A stretch of DNA of 64,000 bases from Metopolophium dirhodum (GCF_019925205.1 NC_083567.1:24304001-24368000); one strand, 5' to 3'; counted from the first letter of the stretch, positions 1-13,207 are shown. Numbers and translations: made by a program. Notes: generated from the sequence alone by a model not told the origin.

Positions 1-522
1 ATATGGTTAAAGCTGCTAGAACTAGAAGTTCTAATTTAAAAAAGTGGATGTCACTCTGCTGTTCAGTAGGTTATAAGTGGGTCACAGTAATGGATGGTGT
101 TACATTTGAATTCAATTATATAATATCATTGTATAAGAAAAATGATTCTGAGCGGAGACGGTTTATCAGTCTGGATATTTAATATTGTTATTATTTATTA
201 TAGCCTATAAGTTAAATTGATATTTTAATATTATTATAATTTTTATTCGTTTCTATGGTGATAAACAAAGCGTTAGAAATTAAAATCCCATTTTTAGCGA
301 TTTTTCGTAATTTGTCGGTAGTTTTTCCCATGATATTAAATAACTATTGAGAAAATCGAAAAATGACCTTTTTAAAGTATCATCTTGATCCAATTTTCCA
401 AAAGATAAGGTACCAAACTCCTACTGGTAGAAATTTTGTATACAGGATAAAAAATAAAAAATAAAAATGATAAACACCATTGTAAAACCACCAACTTCCT
501 CGCTCCGCTCAGAATCTAAAAT
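1..522 (+). repeat. Dispersed repeat family E, copy E1 (window-edge copy)
   Basis: The first 150 bases match the reverse complement of 5593-5741 closely, with a perfect match over about the first 52 bases. The copy ends at the family's other terminus, CTCAGAATCTAAAAT, near 508-522. A subterminal pair (GATTCTGAGCGGAG near 145, CTCCGCTCAGAATC near 504) is a 14-base inverted match. Further copies lie near 2456, 4308, 15225, 18009, 19082 and 48960. No protein-coding capacity is visible, so it is probably non-autonomous. The true left end may lie outside the window. Confidence 0.7.
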
Positions 523-2455
523 GCGAAATAATATTATTTAACCGAGTTCAAACTTGTTGATGATTGCATAATTCAATGGTGGTATTTCAATGGCATATAA
601 TATGTTTAAAACGCATATTACTCTTATTATGATTTAAGTGCATCATACCTTTTAACATTTCTTAACGCATTACCTATATCCCTACTCCTGTCCGGTAATA
701 TTATAGCATCGCTGTCCGGATTAGTACCTATATATTATGTACGTTTGACCACCAAGAGTAAATAATCCACGGATTACACAGCTCCAGGATAACCGCAGCA
801 CGTCCCGAGGGGGCTGCTGCAAAGAATGGCGATCGCCAGTCTATTCCTGTACATCGTTTTGGGAATATACAATTCCTGGGCGGCTTGACGGCGAACCCAC
901 TGTGGAAACAATAATATATCATTACGCTATTTAACGTTATAGCCTATAGGTGGATTGCGTCAAACGTTTTTCTTCATTGTATGCAGAGTAGTCGCGGTGT
1001 CTCGACGGTTTCACCATCGTCGTGCTTGTGCGCCTCCTGCTGAAACTTCAGAACTCACATAGCTATTTATACATAGGTATTTATATATGCTAAAATACTT
1101 ACTTGAATAACTGATGGAAATTATTAAATATTAATACTATTGTATTAATATTTAAATACTTAATCAAGAGTATATAATTTTTAAATTATCTACAAAAATT
1201 ACTTCTATAAAATAGCCTTTACCAAGATTTTTTAAGAAACAGAAAAACATTTTCTTTTTTAGTTTAGTCATTAAGCCGTTAAGGTAAACCCAAAATTACT
1301 TACTACTATTAATTATTAAATAGTACTAATTATAATTATTTCTCCTCTCCATTACGGTACCTAATAGTTATCCAAAACAATATTCCGAAGATTTCAATAA
1401 TAATAGGAACAATTATTGATAAAACAGTGCTCATACAATGCAAAAAGGTTATAGGAAATAAGTACACCGATAAAGAAATGGGAAAATATTTATAATATTA
1501 TTTAACATATTTAGATTATACAGAACGAGAGGAGTATTTAAACCATAGAGTAATAAGAATAATTCTTATAACTCCATGATTTAAACATTTAAACATACAG
1601 TGTTGAATTATTTTATTATTCTAGTAGATCTTATAAGTGTTAGGTATAGACAAACAATTATGTTAAGTCACTGATAGACAAACATTTCATAGTATATATT
1701 TGTGTATATATTATTATTGTTTTCTCGAATAATTAAGGGGAAAATGAGTTTTTGAAGTTTTTTTTTGATTTTAAAGAGGTCCAGCACAGTAAATAAAAAT
1801 GATAAATAAACGTTTATATTTTAAATATAATATGTAAGTACTAATTAAAAAACCAAAGTACTTATCAATGGTCATTATCGATGATATTTGTTGATGTTTA
1901 ATATACGAAATTATACATATACAAATGCTTTTGCATGAGATAGTACCAAGAAGACAATAGATATAGACTTATAGTGTATAGATAAGAAACCAAATTTTTA
2001 CTTTAAAAATAGAAAAACTTGTACTGTGCAATATTACTTTTATTTTTTTGAAATCACGGTTGAAAAAAAAATTATTTTAGTTTAAAAAACCTAAAAACAA
2101 CAGATTATAAAATAATTATAACTTTTCTATATAAGTGATTATAAAAAATAACGAAAATACTCCACAGTCAAAGTTCTTTCTTTTTTATGGTCAAAATTTG
2201 GTTTTTTAACAAAGCCGATGTGACTCTTGCCACGCAAAATGGTTTTTAACAAACAATTTATGGCGTCTTTTGAACACCAAAAAAAAAAAAAAATAAGTAA
2301 AACCAGTGGTGGCCTAATATAATATGTACCTATATACTTATTATACTTGTACATAATATAAATGGTGAGATCACAACTTGTTATACCATTAAATTAAAAA
2401 TAATGTGGAACACAATGATCAGCTTATCACATGTTATCGTAAATAAAAAATCAGG
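523..2455. other. Gap with a GC-richer, promoter-like patch near 740-1075
   Basis: Most of this stretch is AT-rich with no supported gene. Bases 740-1060 are clearly richer in GC and CpG than their surroundings. On the minus strand a TATAAATA word lies at about 1063-1070, followed about 35 bases downstream by CAGCAGGAGG and a 26-codon open frame starting near 1018. This resembles a promoter with a 5' exon, but no splice donor or downstream exon could be tied to it. Confidence 0.3.
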
Positions 2456-2943
2456 TAAGTGGATGTCGCTCTGCTGTACAGTAGATTAAGTGGGTCAATG
2501 TAAAATGGATTGTATTAAACTTAAATTCAATGATATAATATCACTGTACAAGAATAATGATTTTGAGCGGAGACGGTTTATCAGTCTGGATTTTTTAAAT
2601 TTTTATTATTTATTATAGCCTTTAAGTTAAATTAATATTATAATATTATAATTTTTTATTCGTTGCTACGGTGATAAACAAAGTGTTAGAAATTTAAATC
2701 CCATTTTAAGCGGTTTTTTCGTAATTTGTCAGTAGTTTTTCCCGTAGCATTAAATAACTATTGAGAAAATCGACCTGTCTGAAGTACCATCTTGATCCAA
2801 TTTGCTAAAAGATAAGGTACTATATGTTGAAATCGAAGCACTTCTTCCGGTAGAAATTTTGTATACAGGATATAAAAAAAAATAAATAAAATAAACACCA
2901 TTGTAAATCCACTAGCTTCATCGCTCCGCTCAGAATCTAAAAT
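2456..2943 (+). repeat. Dispersed repeat family E, copy E2
   Basis: This is an about 490-base copy in the same orientation as E1. It starts at the shared GTGGATGTC...CTGCTGT segment and ends at CTCAGAATCTAAAAT. It lacks the extra 45 or so bases that precede this segment in E1 and E3. Confidence 0.7.
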
Positions 2944-4307
2944 ATGAAAAACTAATATATTATTTGAATAAATCCGTAAACATTTAAACTAAATGCCTAA
3001 CCTGTTATAGAAGAAAGTGACAAGACTTGATGGAATTTTGAACAGTTAAAATTAATGAAACAAAAATAAACTACTAAATGAAAAGTCACTACTTATAGGT
3101 ACAAGTATGATATAACTAATAAGTTATATCATTATATCATGGGTAATACAAGTATAATATTATTATATTTTTGACGAATACTTTAATTTTTTTATTTCGA
3201 TGAAAATATTATTTCTTGAACACGAATTTAAGTGTCGATAACATGCGTACTTAACTAAACTTTTAAATTAAGATATTGTTACCTACAAGGCTACAAATCA
3301 TAATAACAATTATGGAAATTGTACAGTATTATTAATAAATCTCAACAATTAAAATTAGATATTTCTGTACAATAAACTGCATAGTTAATCAAACATATTT
3401 TATGACACTGTATTATTTAAGAGCAATTATAATAATATTAATTTTTCGTATCATATATAATTATAGTGTAATAAATTTATATTTACCTAATTACATATAT
3501 TTTTATAATGACTAAACTAATTTATTTGTCATTTTAAACAGCATATTAAGGTTACTGATGAACTTTTGATAATTCTGAATACAAAATAATGTAGATATTA
3601 GTGATGTACAACGATATATTTTCCGTTATCGATATCGGTTCATTAAAACAAAAACCTATACGACAGCACTGTCTAGCGACTAAAGTGAGCTAGTCACGAA
3701 AAGATTCAGTTGAAAGGTTCAAAACGAAGGCGGTAAATGGCGTTGCAGTTATCGTCTGGGCGGGTCGAGCGAATATAACATCATCAAAGTGCAATTAAAT
3801 ACAATTAATATCTTTAAAATTATTTACTCTTACAGAAAACAAGTGCTGTATATTTGTAAGCAAAATTTCAAGTCTTCACCCTTAAAACAAAAATTATTTT
3901 AAATGTTTGCCATTTGTCGATAACCGACAATAAGTAATATTCCTATTTTAAATGCTATTGAAAAAATGTCACTAAAAAGATTGTAGATTTTTTGATTTGA
4001 GATAAATATCATTCCACAATATTTTCATAAAAGTTATAGGTATGTAATTAAGTATAGTGAACTTATAGTAGGTACATATTATTAATAAATAGTTTTAATA
4101 ATGTATAATAATATAATATACCTAGATAATAAATATTAAATACAATATAGTCAATGTTGTTCCGCGAATTATTTTTATTATATGTCAACAAAGAAGTCTC
4201 TACATGATAAGCACTTTATTCGTAGGGTATATTTTAGTACCTAATTTATTATTAGGTATATATTAGTAAAACCCATGTTTTATTGAAAACCATGAAAGCA
4301 CTTGTCT
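2944..4307. other. AT-rich gap without recognisable genes
   Basis: I see no supported coding frame or element with defined ends. Bases 3600-3790 are a mildly GC-richer island (GGGCGGGTCGAGCG near 3758) with no splice-supported exon. Confidence 0.4.
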
Positions 4308-5741
4308 ATTTTAGATTCTGAGAATGAATTGATTTTACAACGATATGTGTGTTTTTTTTTTTTTAATTTTTTTTTTTTTGTATCTGTCATCACGGTTTGG
4401 GGCAGTAAAACTGCTTCGATTTTCTTCACCAGTATCTTGTTCGATAGGAAAATGAATTTAGTTGGTGCATTCGGGAGGTCATTTGTAAAAATTCCCAATA
4501 CTTTTCAAAAGCGCCAGGAAAAACAACATAACATTTTGGATTTTGGTGTAACTCTAAAACAAATGAACGTATACACATGAAATTTTCACTGGTCATTTAT
4601 ATTTACATTTTCTATACACGATAAAATGTTCAAAATATTTTGATTTGTTTTGAACTGTTTAGGAACATTTTCAGTTTCCAATTTTATTAGTCTTTATTTC
4701 TATGAATGTCAATTAAACTTTATTTGTTGGGTAAAAAAGCTTGACAATTTAATATAAGACTACTATTATATTGTTACAATGACATTTGAAAAATATTAAA
4801 AATCCTTAGTCACAGTTTTTTTTTATAACCATTTAAAGTTCAAGTCTTGACAAAATACAGAAAAATCACGAAAATTAGCAAATTATTTTGAGTTGAGAAT
4901 TCATAAAAATGTTTCTTTTTAAATTTAAGATTTGAAATTGTAATACAAGATTATTTATACGTTTGTCTATCTTTATCAACCAAAAAAATGTCTACAACTA
5001 ATTCAAATTAAATTTTTATGAGCGTTTGAAGTTTATACTTTTACAATATTGGATATTCACTCGATTTCTCATGTAGCGGCTTTGTTATTTTATTGTTATT
5101 CAAAATCGAATAACTGTAGATACATGAAAATTTTATTGAATGTTTATATTTGCATTTTTTATACACCATATAATTTTGAAAATATTTTGACTCGATTTGG
5201 GCTGTTAACGGATATTGTCAGTTTTCAATTTTTTTAGTTTTTTTTTTTTCCATTAATATCAATAAAATTGTATTTGATGGGTAAAAAAGCGTGAATATTT
5301 AATGCAAGGCTCCTAATATATTGTTACAATATCAGTTGAAAAATATTAAAAATACATAGGCACAATTTGTTTTATAAGAATTCAAAGTTCGAATTTTGAC
5401 AAAATTTATCAAATTTATAATTTAATAATTATTTTGTAGTTAAACATTTATAAAATGTTCAACTTTTATAACTAAGGATTAAAAATTTAAAACAAGGCTC
5501 CACGTAAATAGGTTATATATGAATTACTTTATTCACAATAATATCATCAAATATACTTGGTAATATCATAGGCTGACTGACCGTTTTCGCTCAGAGTCAT
5601 TTTTTTTATACAATGATATTATATCATTGAATTCAAATTTAACACCATCCATTACAGTGACCCACTTGTAACCTACTGAACAGCAGAGCGACATCCACTT
5701 TTTTAAATTAGAACTTCTAGTTCTAGCAGCTTTAACCATAT
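4308..5741 (-). repeat. Dispersed repeat family E, copy E3 (long form, internally duplicated)
   Basis: The copy runs from TTTAGATTCTGAG near 4308 to ...TTTAACCATAT at 5741. It is about 1.43 kb, against about 0.5 kb for E1 and E2. Inside, about 4604-4940 and 5151-5480 are diverged direct copies of one unit; both contain GGGTAAAAAAGC, ATTGTTACAAT and GAAAAATATTAAAAAT. Open frames inside it are short and low-complexity, so I do not call a gene. It ends 52 bases downstream of the stop codon of transporter copy C. Confidence 0.7.
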
Positions 5742-5793
5742 GGTTTAAATAATTTGTATCTTCAAATTAAAATCTAAAAAATAAATCTTACTA

Positions 5794-8700
5794 TTATAGT
5801 CGGTATAATGTTTTATTTTTTCTAATCTCAAGTATACAAATAAACATGAATATGATACCTAGCATGAAAAATAAGCCACCAATGAACAAAAACTGAAACA
5901 AAATAAAATATATTATGGTTTAAAAGGTTAATTACTGATACATATACCACCTAAAATTAATTTAATATTTTTTTAAGAAAATATGTAAATAATAATGTAA
6001 AATATAAAGTTTTTGACTTACCCTCCCGGGAATACTAATATTCATGAAATTATATTGAATAATAAATAATGTCAAAATAGTGACCACCGTTAAAGATCCA
6101 AAATAATTGAATTCTATTACTAAAGAATAACACTGCCTCTTTAGATGTTTTGCAATTTCGGTGCTAAAAGTACAGAAACAAATAAATTACATTTATATTA
6201 ATATTGTGAACACTCAGTATATCAAGGTTAAAAAAAGTATATCGATTGCTAATAGGGAGCATGTTCACTAAGAATAAAATAGAATTTAGAATTTTTTTTT
6301 AGAAATAGATTTTGAAATTGGTAAATAAAAATTGATACACTAAAACTATTTGATATTATACAAAGGTTGAAAAAATTTGAAATAAATCAAGTACTTAGAT
6401 AATATACTAATCACTGGACCTAGTGCATTTATATTAGAAACATAAATTATCGCTAACATTACGATATTTATCTTAATAGACGCCAAAATTCCGTATTGCC
6501 CATTTATATCGATATTGCTTGTTTTAAGTATCAAATTATAGTAAAACTCAACTTACTACTTAGTACTAGGCAATTCAAAAAAATTATATTTTTAAATACA
6601 TCAACAGTGTATACCCATTTCGAACATAGAGAACGATGCTGCAAGGCACACTCGAATTAAATATGTTTTAATCCCCCAAAAAATAAATATTTACATAGGT
6701 AATAATATTATTATGTTAGAATATAATATTATACCCTGCATGGCTGTATCCCATCCCCAACTATCGTACTAGTCAAAATATATTTTACTCACTAGATTAT
6801 GACAAAATGCATTTGACATACTAGACCAAATAATATGTATGCCAAATATATAAAAATGAGTTCATCATACAAGTAACATGACATTATTAGCACTCCCATG
6901 ACAATAGAGCAAAATGCCGTGAACATATCACCATAGCGCGCCCAATCACATTGTACTTTTCCAATTAAGTACGAACTCGCGGCTCCTGTAAAATATATTT
7001 ATAAGATTCGTCATTCTGACGGAAATCTACAAAACCATATTTAAAGAATTATGATAACACTAATTTATTGTATTTCAGAAAAAAATTGTAATATTGTTAA
7101 TGATTATTTCTTTTCCTATAAATAATAATTATTGCTTGATTATAAATATACGGAAATACTAACCACATAACGTAGCTATTGCTTCGGCAAGTCCATTTGA
7201 CAAGACATCGTGATTTCCTGGTTTTTTGACTACGTACGAGTACAAAACGTTTATGTTAGCTAAAACCTGTAACATTAAATACAATACACATTTACTAAAC
7301 ACTCAAATTCCGAAGAAATAATATTTATATTACACCCATTTTTTCCTACACATTATACATACATAGGTACTGAGGTTGTGTACCAAAGTATACCAAGGTA
7401 CCTACATCATATAATAATGTATAGTATATTTTATTATAAATACCAGATTTACCACAAAACAAATGAAATAAAAATAACTTAATTTATTCAGTGTAAATAC
7501 TACATATTAATATACAGTAATAATACTATTTATACTAAATAATAATAATATAAATCATCACTTTTGGATAAAAAATAAAGTAAAATAAAGTGAAAAAAAC
7601 AAAACAAAATAACGGAAACTACAACCTAACTTATTTGTATTATTATGTTTATACATGTTGAATTACTATAGGTACTTGCTATTTTCCCATTAAGCTACAA
7701 CACGAAATCAGGAAAATATGCTGAGCAAGAAGGCCCGTTCTGTTTAAGTGTCGATATTATAATCAATTTCGTCAATATAATAAATAACTAAATAAGCACA
7801 ATACATATTAAAAATTGATTTACCAGAATGTATGCTGCCATACCCACTATATACCATAAACTTTTTTTCAGTACAACTGGATTTGAATATGAAGATTTGA
7901 AGTTCATCCATATTTTTTTCGAGAAAAATACCACAGGTTTGTATTCTTCATCGAGCTCGATTTTATCTAGACAAAAGAAAGTATCAAAATATAACACCTT
8001 TAAATCTACATTATCTACTTCGAATAACATAATTAGGTAACTAAATTATTAAGTAAACATAGTGAATTATAATAAGAAACAAAGAGTTAATGTTGTTTAC
8101 GAATCTATACTTACTTTTATTTTGTTTAAAATGTTTCGTTTTGCTCTCTACACCGTGTTTAAGAAGTGGCGAATCTTCGTATGGCCCTTTTGAATTTAGC
8201 TTATCATTATTCTGTTCGACAGATGGAAACAGACAAGCCCAGGTTGTAGCTAACAACAAACCTTGAAACAAATAAATGGGGTTCACCTATATATTTTATG
8301 CAAACACATGAATGTATAAAACTTTAAATACCTGTGCGAATAGTTTAAATCGTTAATTTACGATTCTTAAATTTTGGAAAATTGTTATTAATCTTATTGT
8401 TTTGAATAAACATTAAAATCATAGATGCACATTTTGAAGTTTTTAGGAGTGATTAGTATCCGCAGGTTTCAAATAAGAACTCCCGGTTTCCCCGATTAGT
8501 TTATATCACAAGACACAATTCAATAAATTAACTTATGGCTTATGGTTAGGATTTTAATTTTAAATGTACTTGGGTTATAAATTAATAATTATAAATATAA
8601 ATGTTTATAAAACAACTGTACGTTTTTAAATAGTTAAATTAATCTTGTTTCGTGTCTGTGAATAAAAATAATTATACATAATATTTATAACATATTATAA

Positions 8701-11700
8701 ATCGTCTGATTACTGAACACGTTGCAGTATGGCAGGAGAGTATAAATCCCTCCGGTCATGTTGACTATGGTTTGTGCTGAGAAATCTCCGACAACTTTAC
8801 CAAGTTGTATGGCTGCCGAAACAATACCAGTGGCCATCTGAAATTGTTCTACGTCCTCGATTTTGGCATACAAATAACAGAATGCTATCATATCACAGCT
8901 ATATATTGCCCCGATACCACACGAGGACACCTACACTCAGTATAACATAAAAAAAACCATATGGTAGAGCATCATTAAAACAAATTTAATTATGATCTAG
9001 TAGGTAGGTACTATTATCTATGGAATAATCAATCGTACTAACCCTCAGCTGCGCAACACTGGGTGCACCAGTCATGAGGAAATAGGAGACACATGAACAA
9101 ACGGTCAAAAATATAATGTTTGGCTTGTACAGAAGGTAGTCAGCAGTCATAAACATTAACACTGATAATAATAGCGATGAATATGTTTTGATGTACTCCA
9201 TCACGGTGGCTACCTGTAAAAATGTAACATAATAAACGGGGCGATCAATGTACCAATTAGTTTTGCGATAATGGCTGAAGACTTCAAGATCATTAAATTC
9301 GAGAGAGGTCTACGTATAGGTAAATTATAATCAGACTGTGTGAACGTTTCATCGAATCGTTTAAACTACAAAGCCAAGAATTATATTGTATTTATACAGA
9401 TATTACAGATTTACAGAAAATCATATAACTAATAATTGTAATTGTATTTACATTGTATTTGCACTAAAACGGAAGGTAATAATAGAAAAATATAATAATT
9501 TCAACCCGGATAAAGTCAGTTAATACAGCTAGCATAAAATAAAATAGCTTTAAGGGGCATTCGATACCATGATTTTCTGTTTTTGTCTAACACACGCGTG
9601 ACGTAGGATTTTAGACGGATTCATTGCCAAACATACCAATTGAGCTAATGAAGCGATTAGCATTATAAAAACAGATTTAAATTTTTCGTCAAGTCTACTT
9701 GAAATAAACTTTTCCACATTTATGATTTTTTGATTTTTAACTTCTCAAAAATGGAAATACGACAACTTTTAAATACTCTTTTTTAATATGACATTTTTAG
9801 GAGTTTGGGGGATATTATCAAAAATGTGGGAAATTGATTTCAAGTAGACTTGACGACAATTTCAAATCTGTTTTTAGAATATTCTTATCGCTTCATTAGA
9901 TCAATTGGTATGTTTGGCAAAAAACACGTCTACTTATACCTAGGTCACGCGTGTGTTAGACAAACACAGAAAATCACGGTATCGAATCCCCTTAAATTGT
10001 TCAACATTTCATTTAAAAAACAACCAAATTTTTCATGTTTTTTTTATGTTTAAAATTTAAATATGTATAACTTAATTTGCTTATTTACTTCTAGCTGTAG
10101 GTCCCGGCACTCCCCGGGGATACATGAAGCCGAGATAAACAATCCACCTGCGGCGGATGGTACTTAATAAGTAACATTTTTTTCTTACGTGAACCAATTG
10201 CATGCAGAAATAAACGAATATGGTTTTAATATTATTAATGACAGGTAACTCTACGTAAAATATCGGGTTCAATATATATCTAAAGTTTCCTTGAATCGTA
10301 AATATCGGTTGAGTATAGACGTATTATAGTAGTATAAGCCTCAGAAATACTCTTAGGGCCGTTCTTACAATGTCCGGTTAAAGTTAATCGACACTTAACC
10401 GGCCGAATTCTGCCGGTAATAAAATCTGTTATCAGTCGGTTAGCGTTAACCGACACTTTACCGGAAATTGTAAGAACGGCCCTTAGCCTTTTATATAATA
10501 TAATAATATAATAGCTGTTGCCCGTGGTTTCTATTCTAATACTCTTACACGCTCAGACCCGCTTGGTCCGCTCGGGATTGCAAATAATAGGTCTGCAAAA
10601 TTTGGTGACAATTTATCAAAAACTGTAGAATTGCATGTACGTAATTTAGATATAACGCGACTAATACGACGACTCTCCATTATTATCGATATATCCAAGG
10701 CTGGACAAGTTAATGATTTTTGTTAGCTCAGTTAAGTTAAGTTAATATGGACCAATAACAGAAAGTTAAAAGTTAAATGTTAATTTAACTATAGGTTAAC
10801 TCAGTTAAATTAAAAGTTGATATACACTTTTTGTTAACTTTTTATTAAGTTGAAAAAAAGTTAATTTGTTTATACAACGCTAGCGTAATTAATATTTTTC
10901 CAACCCAAAACTAAATTATAGACTATAGTTTATATACTTTATACAGTATTTCCATATAAGTTAAACTCGAATGATTCTCAAATTTGTAACTTTGAACAAT
11001 TCACGGTAAATATTTTTTGACATGAAAACGAAATAAACTGAAATAGTGAAATATAATAAAATTAAAAACAAAATAAATTAACTTAACTTAATTCTTAAAA
11101 TGAAAAATTAATTCGTTAATTTCATGTTAATTAAAAAAGAAATGTAGTAAGTTAACAGTTAAGTTAAAAAGTTTAAATTAAATTAACTTTAACTTTTTAA
11201 CTCATTAATGCCCAGTAGTTATATATCCAATAGTTTCCGTTTTTCTTCAGTTGAAATATTCTCAACTGTCATTTTTTAAAATTGGTTGAGTATTTTTTTA
11301 TTATTTAAACATTAACCATATAAAATTATCTCCAATCATAAAACTTTTTTATTATATATAACCAATAGCAACCCTATAAATAGATAACAAAAAAAATTCG
11401 AATTTGTGAGCCGAAACAAAATTCGTATGTGAGCCACCCAAGAGCGAGCGAAAGGAGTACAGCCCTCCTAAGCGACCTATAGGGATTAAAAAACGAAAAC
11501 ATGAATGTCTCAATGAATCTATTGATGTACATTTTATTAAAAACGGTCCAATAATTTTTGAATCTATAAAATATGATGATCAGACAAAAAAAGCATAAAT
11601 GTATATATATTAAGAGAAAGGAGAAGAAAGATGCACACTATGAACAATTTTAATTTTATTGAAAGTTTATTGAAGTTTTTTGCTATATAATCTATAAATT

Positions 11701-12285
11701 CAAAGATAATCATATTATTTAATATTTAGTATTTCAATATGATAAAATATGGCTAACTAGAGGTCATGATGGCCAACCTATGATAGTAAATAATAATCAC
11801 TTATATTCATTATAAATTAATGTCTGAACATAATTATATAGCTAATAAATAATAATATATAATGTAATTTATAAAAATAGATAAATCTTTTAAGTTGTCG
11901 ACACTTGTTAGTTGCTGTGTATTCTATGATATGGCTGCGTTAAACAGGTATCCATAAACAATTAATTTAAATAGTCAAGTAATAGTATTATTTTTATTTC
12001 AACAAACCTGGTGTTTATATTAGGTTTGGTTGACAATGAAGTAATAACTAGTAAACCATTACTCAGCCACTGATCAGCCAGATAAGTAAGTGTTACATTT
12101 GGACAAAAACAGTAAGTCAAAAAACGTTTAGTGGCTTAATATTATATAACTGTCATTACCTCGTTCAGAGACAAGTCTGCATCTGGTCCTGTTAAATAAG
12201 CCGTCAGAAATGGTTCTAGTGGCCGAAGTTCCAGAAAAAACAAATAAATTGCAACCATGTATGTAGTTTTTTGCCATTCTTTCAT
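5794..12285 (-). CDS. SLC19-family thiamine/folate transporter-like gene, copy C (9 coding exons)
   Basis: This encodes a predicted 446-residue multi-pass membrane carrier of the SLC19 family (thiamine and reduced-folate transporters); the substrate is not determinable here. Exons, in order of translation: 12160-12285, 9043-9213, 8714-8930, 8115-8261, 7824-7966, 7164-7266, 6793-6985, 6022-6163, 5794-5892. All have GT-AG borders and together give one open frame. Family marks are LRPLEPFLTAYLTGPD in exon 1, DYLLYKP in exon 2, a GGIYTLLPYCN stretch closing exon 3, and NG..EA..TLCGA across exons 6-7. The last exon opens with FLFIGG, as in both paralogues. A splice acceptor lies two bases before the ATG, so a 5'UTR intron is likely. 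Intron 1 (2.9 kb) carries several transposons. The exon 4/5 intron is phase 1, unlike the other copies. No stop or frameshift was seen, so it is probably functional. Confidence 0.87.
9554..9991. mobile_element. piggyBac-like MITE with TTAA duplication
   Basis: A 438-base element lies in intron 1 of transporter copy C. Its long terminal inverted repeats begin GGGGCATTCGATACC on the left and end GGTATCGAATCCCC on the right. It is flanked by TTAA at 9550-9553 and 9992-9995. The arms pair over roughly 180 bases (for example ACACGCGTGAC near 9592 with GTCACGCGTGT near 9946). No transposase is encoded. TTAA duplication is typical of the piggyBac superfamily; the assignment is inference from this. 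Confidence 0.85.
10356..10482. mobile_element. PIF/Harbinger-like MITE (127 bases)
   Basis: The terminal inverted repeats are GGGCCGTTCTTACAAT and ATTGTAAGAACGGCCC, a perfect 16-base match, with weaker pairing further in (GGTTAA/TTAACC words). The flanks are TTA on both sides (10353-10355, 10483-10485), the duplication expected for PIF/Harbinger elements. It lies in intron 1 of transporter copy C. Confidence 0.85.
10695..11215. repeat. GTTAA-rich inverted-repeat element, ends uncertain
   Basis: The segment is packed with GTTAA/TTAAC words. It is bounded by CTGGACAAGTTAATG on the left and CATTAATGCCCAG on the right, which are roughly inverted. No clear target duplication was found, so the class is open. 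It lies in intron 1 of copy C. Confidence 0.45.
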
Positions 12286-13029
12286 AACTGAAAACGTTGT
12301 TTTATCATTATTAATAATTTTATCATATTTTGTTTAATTTTAAAATATAAAATGAAATCTTATACTTTTTATAAAATATATATAATATATATTTTATTTA
12401 TTATACGTTCTGAACCATCTACGTATCACACTGACGATCACAATGTAACAAGCTTTAAGTTAATCTGTTTCAAGAATAAATAATTATATGATACAACACT
12501 CGATATCAAGCTACATTAATTACATAATTTGATAATCTATTATGACCTTATTTTATTTTATTTGATAAAAAAAAAATTTGTATTTTATAGTTGACTAGAA
12601 GTTACATACCTATATAATATTATTATATACTTCTGACTTCAGATCTATTTGATATAAAATATAGCAATGGTGTCAACTCATTAGTAAAACTCTGATTTAC
12701 AGGTTTTTACATATCGTTACTGGGTCAATGCAGACTTATGAGAGTAAAAAATGTGGACGATTCGTTCAATTCTGAATGCGTAAGAAAGAGTTTTTTTTGC
12801 ATATTTGAAAATATTTCGTAATTGTGAGAAAAAATTTGTATTTATTATTCATTTTAATATTACGGTACCCAGAAAAAAATGTTTACAATTTATTTATTTT
12901 TTTATAATTTTGATAAAAAGAAAACACGCAGTGTTATCAAGGTTTATCACGGACTATGATATGTTATCTATGTCCATTGTCCGTCCTATAAACCCATAGA
13001 TATATACAACAACTAGATAGCCGTCTCCT
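12286..13029. other. Upstream flank of transporter copy C
   Basis: This is the presumed 5' side of copy C. The splice acceptor TTTTCAG ends at 12288, directly before the ATG exon, so a non-coding first exon should lie here or further right. I could not pick it with confidence. No other gene is seen. Confidence 0.35.
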
Positions 13030-13195
13030 TCTTGTCATCGAAGTCGGCCGCCATTTACAAAGCAGGCAATGTTTACAAAATAATATTATCACAGTTATTA
13101 TGTATAGATAAATATATATGTATATAAATAAATGTAAAACAAATGTAAACATTGCCTGCTTTATAAATGGCAACCGACTTCAACATTGGTCACAA
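13030..13195. mobile_element. Foldback MITE
   Basis: Two arms of about 40 bases face each other. The left contains AAGCAGGCAATGTTTACA near 13060 and the right TGTAAACATTGCCTGCTT near 13144. Outside these, GAAGTCGG pairs with CCGACTTC. The duplicated target site is not clear, so the superfamily is unassigned. Confidence 0.65.
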
Positions 13196-13207
13196 CTGTA
13201 GTATAAA

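Noticed and set aside
4302..4580. 92-codon frame MSILDSENELILQRYVCFFF...
   Set aside because: It sits inside repeat E3, is rich in poly-T/poly-F, and is not conserved in the other E copies.
6346..6534. 62-codon open frame on the minus strand inside copy C
   Set aside because: It lies in the intron between exons 7 and 8, has no splice-site or homology support, and is typical of AT-rich chance frames.
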